Assembly: GCF_000024345.1 (NCBI RefSeq)
Contig: NC_013729.1
Span: forward strand, 2,914,001 to 2,978,000
Reading direction: 5' to 3'
DNA: 64,000 nt
Origin: Kribbella flavida DSM 17836
GTDB lineage: Bacteria; Actinomycetota; Actinomycetes; Propionibacteriales; Kribbellaceae
Part shown: in pieces, positions 61,655 to 64,000 of the stretch
How the letters are laid out: every line of letters begins with the position of its first letter
Numbering within the stretch: the stretch's first letter is position 1
Made by a program: the position numbers and the translations under genes
The notes under the pieces: model-generated
Database searches by the model: none
The model's input: only the letters and a program-made list of their open reading frames with translations
Told to the model about the DNA's origin: nothing

Positions 61655-62671
61655 TCAGCGGGTGGTCAGCGGGGGAGCGGGCTGCGGGGTGTCGGGGGCG
61701 ATCGAGGTGGCGGGGTCGTCGGTGTCGGGGACCTCCGGGGGTGCGACCTTGCCGACCGAGGACTGGGCGACGAACGCGCCGAGCAGCACGATCGCGCCGC
61801 CGATCACCTGGTTCGTGCGCAGCGTCTCGTTCAGCAGGATCCAGGCGAACAGGCTCGCGGCGACCACCTCGACGTACGCGACTGCTCCGCCGATCGCGGC
61901 GGACAGGCGTTGCACCGCGGCCGCGCCGGCCAGGTACGCGACGACCGTGCTGACCACGATCAGCCAGGCGGCGAACACCCAGCCCGGCGCCGACCGCTCA
62001 CCGATCGCGATCGTATCGGTCAACGCGTGCCACGGGATGCCCCACGGCGCCGAGACAGCCGTGAGCACGACCGCGCCGACGACACTGCCGGCCGCGGTCA
62101 TCACCAGCGGGTCGGCGACGCCGGCCAGCTGGTCGATGAGGATGAAGTACGTCGCCTGGCAGGCGGCGGCGCCGAGGCCCGCGAGCAGGCCGATCAGGTC
62201 GAGCTGGACCCCGGACCAGATCTCCACGACGGTCGCGAGCCCGACCAGCGCGATCACCACCCCGAGCACGGCCGCCTTCGGCACCGCCACCTTGCGGCCG
62301 AACTTGAGCCAGCCGACCACCAGCACCGGACCGGTGAACTCGAGCAGAATCGCGACACCGACCGGCAGCCGGCTGGCGGCGACGAAGAACAGCGTCTGGC
62401 AGCCGGCGATCCCGGTCACGCCGTACAGCACGAGCGGTCGCCACGACGTCCGGACAGCACGCAGGCCGGTGGTGCCGCGGAAGATCAGGACCAGGGGGAC
62501 GAGCAGCGCGGCGGCGCCGAGGATCCGCAGCCAGGCGGCCTGCTGCGGGGAGATCCCGGCACCGATCAGTGCCTTCGCGAACGGGCCGGACCCGCCGAAA
62601 GTGATCGCCGAGAAGACCGCGAAGGTCAGCCCGATCGACTTCGTCCTGGCCGCGTCGTGCACTGCCGGCAT
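61655..62671 (-). CDS. EamA-family (DMT superfamily) transporter
   Basis: 338 residues, ten membrane helices in two EamA repeats (first about 15-150, with GPFAKALIGAGISPQQAAWLR; second about 165-300, with SAAIGGAVAYVEVVAASLFAWI). RhaT/RhtA-type exporters move amino acids, purines or drugs out. It is convergent with the AlaRS-like gene, so any link to alanine export is speculation. ATG 62671. A hydrophilic Pro/Asp/Thr tail ends the protein. Confidence 0.9.
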   Translation of the reverse strand: MPAVHDAARTKSIGLTFAVFSAITFGGSGPFAKALIGAGISPQQAAWLRILGAAALLVPLVLIFRGTTGLRAVRTSWRPLVLYGVTGIAGCQTLFFVAASRLPVGVAILLEFTGPVLVVGWLKFGRKVAVPKAAVLGVVIALVGLATVVEIWSGVQLDLIGLLAGLGAAACQATYFILIDQLAGVADPLVMTAAGSVVGAVVLTAVSAPWGIPWHALTDTIAIGERSAPGWVFAAWLIVVSTVVAYLAGAAAVQRLSAAIGGAVAYVEVVAASLFAWILLNETLRTNQVIGGAIVLLGAFVAQSSVGKVAPPEVPDTDDPATSIAPDTPQPAPPLTTR

Positions 62672-62811
62672 CCTCGACTCCCACCTGCTCCGTCCGGCCG
62701 GGTCACGGCCGGGCCTTGTACATGGGTGTCACGCTGCCACACTCATTACAGGACGTCGAGACCTTTCTCACCGCTCGGATGCCTGACCGCTCTGGCCGGT
62801 AGCGCCGCGCC

Positions 62812-63789
62812 TCAGCCGACGGAGGCGTCGAGCACTGCCTGTCCGACATCAGTACGCCAGTAGTGCACCTGGTGCCCCGTTCTGCGACGCGTCACCAGCC
62901 CAGCGCCGTACAGCGCGGCCAGGTGCTCGGCCACCGTCGCCAGCGCCAGCCCGTACTGCGCTGCCAGCGCGCTGGTGGTTGCCGGCGGGTCCAGCGCGGC
63001 CAGCAGGGTCGCTCGGGTCCGCCCGAGCAACTTGGCCAACGGATCGGGCGGCGGCGGAACGTCGGACCACAATCGCGCGGCGCCTCGCGCGGGATAGACC
63101 AGAGTCGGCTGGTAGGTGGGAGCGACGACCGCCACGAGGTGCGGCCAGGCGAAGGCGCCGGGCACCAGCAACAGGCCCTCGCCGGCGAGCTCGCGGTCGG
63201 GCTCCCGGTAGCGCGACGCGATCAGCCGGTCGCCTTCCCACGACAGTGTGGGATGCAGGTCGTCGAACAGCTGGGCCAGTCCGCCCGTCGTGAGCTGCCG
63301 TCCGCGGTGGGCGATGTCGTCGTCGAGGACCCGGCTGATCAGCGGCCAGTCGGGCTCGATCAGCGCGGTCCAGGCGGTTTCCAGCTGATCGGCGAGTCGC
63401 TCCCGCGCCCCGGCGACGTCGGTCAGCATCCGGTCGATCTCGGCCGCGGCCGGGTTGTTCGACTCGTCCCGGGACCGGACCAGCTCGGCCCTGACCAGCT
63501 CCAGCGGCGTACTGCGGACCCTGGCGATCTCGGTGCCGAACCTGGCCCGGGACGCGGTCGGCGGCGGAGTGAGGAAGTCCGGCGTGAACCCGGTTCGCGG
63601 CTGCACCGCTCGCAGCAGGCTCAGATCGAGGCGCGCGGCCGTCTCCGTCCTGGCCGCGACCCACGGCGCGTACAGCGGTCGATGCTGGTGCCCGTGCAGC
63701 ACTCGCACCGCCGACATCGTCTCCCACACCGGCGACATCCCGAACCGGCACCGCAGGGCGTCGGCCCGGGTGAAGCGCAGCACGGTCAT
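62812..63789 (-). CDS. ArsR-like winged-helix transcriptional regulator (DUF5937 type)
   Basis: 325 residues. The N-terminal 230 residues are the DUF5937-type domain (VLRFTRADALRCRFGMSPVWETMSAV). The C-terminus is an ArsR/MarR-like winged helix (SALAAQYGLALATVAEHLAALYGAGLVTRRRTGHQVHYW). ATG 63789; a GTG at 63795 is in frame. It is divergent from an MFS transporter gene, a common layout for local repressors of efflux genes. A possible operator lies at 63801-63816. Confidence 0.85.
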   Translation of the reverse strand: MTVLRFTRADALRCRFGMSPVWETMSAVRVLHGHQHRPLYAPWVAARTETAARLDLSLLRAVQPRTGFTPDFLTPPPTASRARFGTEIARVRSTPLELVRAELVRSRDESNNPAAAEIDRMLTDVAGARERLADQLETAWTALIEPDWPLISRVLDDDIAHRGRQLTTGGLAQLFDDLHPTLSWEGDRLIASRYREPDRELAGEGLLLVPGAFAWPHLVAVVAPTYQPTLVYPARGAARLWSDVPPPPDPLAKLLGRTRATLLAALDPPATTSALAAQYGLALATVAEHLAALYGAGLVTRRRTGHQVHYWRTDVGQAVLDASVG

Positions 63790-63800
63790 GCCCACGAACT

Positions 63801-63824
63801 TTCGGTCACACCCGAATGTATAGT
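63801..63824 (+). promoter_or_regulatory. MFS gene promoter with overlapping small palindrome
   Basis: -10 TATAGT (63819-63824), near-consensus; -35 region not clear. A palindrome TTCGG-N6-CCGAA (63801-63816) ends 2 bp before the -10 and could be an operator for the divergent regulator. Short arms make this tentative. Confidence 0.45.
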
Positions 63825-63856
63825 CCCTGCGACCCTGCGCGGGCCAGCCTCACCCC

Positions 63857-64000
63857 GTGACCACTCCGCCCGACTCCAACGCTTCGCACAGCTCGCCGCG
63901 CCGACCCGCCGCGCCCCCGACCGCCGTGCCTCCGCCCGTCGGTCCGGCTGCGACCGGCTACGGGGCGGTGCTGCGGGTTCCGGGACTCCGGGCGGTGTTC
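63857..64000 (+). CDS. MFS transporter, N-terminal fragment (continues past window)
   Basis: 48 codons from GTG 63857, open to the window end. A Pro/Ala-rich N-terminus is followed by ATGYGAVLRVPGLRAVF, the start typical of actinomycete major-facilitator proteins (first helix follows outside). No stop is in view. Divergent from the winged-helix regulator. Substrate unknown; the family assignment rests on this short start. Confidence 0.6.
   Translation, partial: MTTPPDSNASHSSPRRPAAPPTAVPPPVGPAATGYGAVLRVPGLRAVF

Noticed and set aside
1..64000. tRNA, rRNA, CRISPR, IS element or prophage
   Set aside because: No tRNA-like acceptor/T-loop pattern, no regularly spaced repeats, no transposase or integrase in any convincing frame.

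Overview
The window is chromosomal DNA of a high-GC actinomycete. GTG starts are frequent, genes are packed with 1-8 nt start/stop overlaps, and several -10 boxes of the TANNNT type sit 6-7 nt before a start codon (leaderless mRNAs). The qcrCAB-ctaE-trpD block, the DnaQ/UvrC fusion, the NlpC/P60 endopeptidase and a PimB-like mannosyltransferase follow the order known around Rv2188c-Rv2200c of Mycobacterium tuberculosis. Gene content (large secreted amylopullulanase, ECF41 and ECF42 sigma factors, DUF2510 protein, no mycolate genes) suggests a Kribbella/Nocardioides-type organism. The genus is my inference.

Layout. 1-7.1 kb: a uronate catabolism locus (uxaC, a LacI regulator with two matching operators, a fructuronate/mannonate reductase) between two paralogous exported beta-helix proteins. 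7.5-11.6 kb: one-direction cassette of glycosyltransferase, cytidylyltransferase, CDP-alcohol phosphotransferase, second cytidylyltransferase, second glycosyltransferase, ending at a palindrome cluster. 11.9-23.5 kb: mostly housekeeping and accessory enzymes (nadA, FAD oxidoreductase, NUDIX plus endonuclease V, glycerate kinase, an IscA/ErpA protein, M20 peptidase, serine hydrolase, reductase, lipid kinase) and an ECF41 sigma factor divergent from a DoxX gene with matching promoters. 23.5-32 kb: a 1906-residue amylopullulanase and a sulfur-relay operon (cysteine desulfurase, TusA) with GNAT and sirtuin genes. 32-45 kb: the aa3 oxidase (ctaC, ctaD, ctaF; ctaE; ctaG) and cytochrome bcc complex (qcrCAB), interrupted by an L,D-transpeptidase and an ECF42/YciI pair, then trpD. 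45-50 kb: two overlapping genes for single-pass membrane proteins with long repetitive disordered tails. 50-60 kb: DnaQ/UvrC fusion, NYN protein preceded by a leaderless small ORF, NlpC/P60 endopeptidase behind a probable c-di-AMP riboswitch, two membrane metallopeptidases, a PimB-like glycosyltransferase. 60-64 kb: an alanyl-tRNA synthetase-like gene behind a leader peptide and attenuator, an EamA transporter, a winged-helix regulator and the start of an MFS gene.

The most striking element is at 60.1-60.3 kb. A leaderless 21-codon ORF with eight alanine codons is followed by three mutually exclusive RNA pairings (1:2, 2:3, 3:4), the last an intrinsic terminator. It precedes an AlaRS paralogue with no editing or C-Ala domain. 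This reads as a textbook ribosome-mediated attenuator for alanyl-tRNA.

No tRNA, rRNA, CRISPR array, insertion sequence or prophage was seen.
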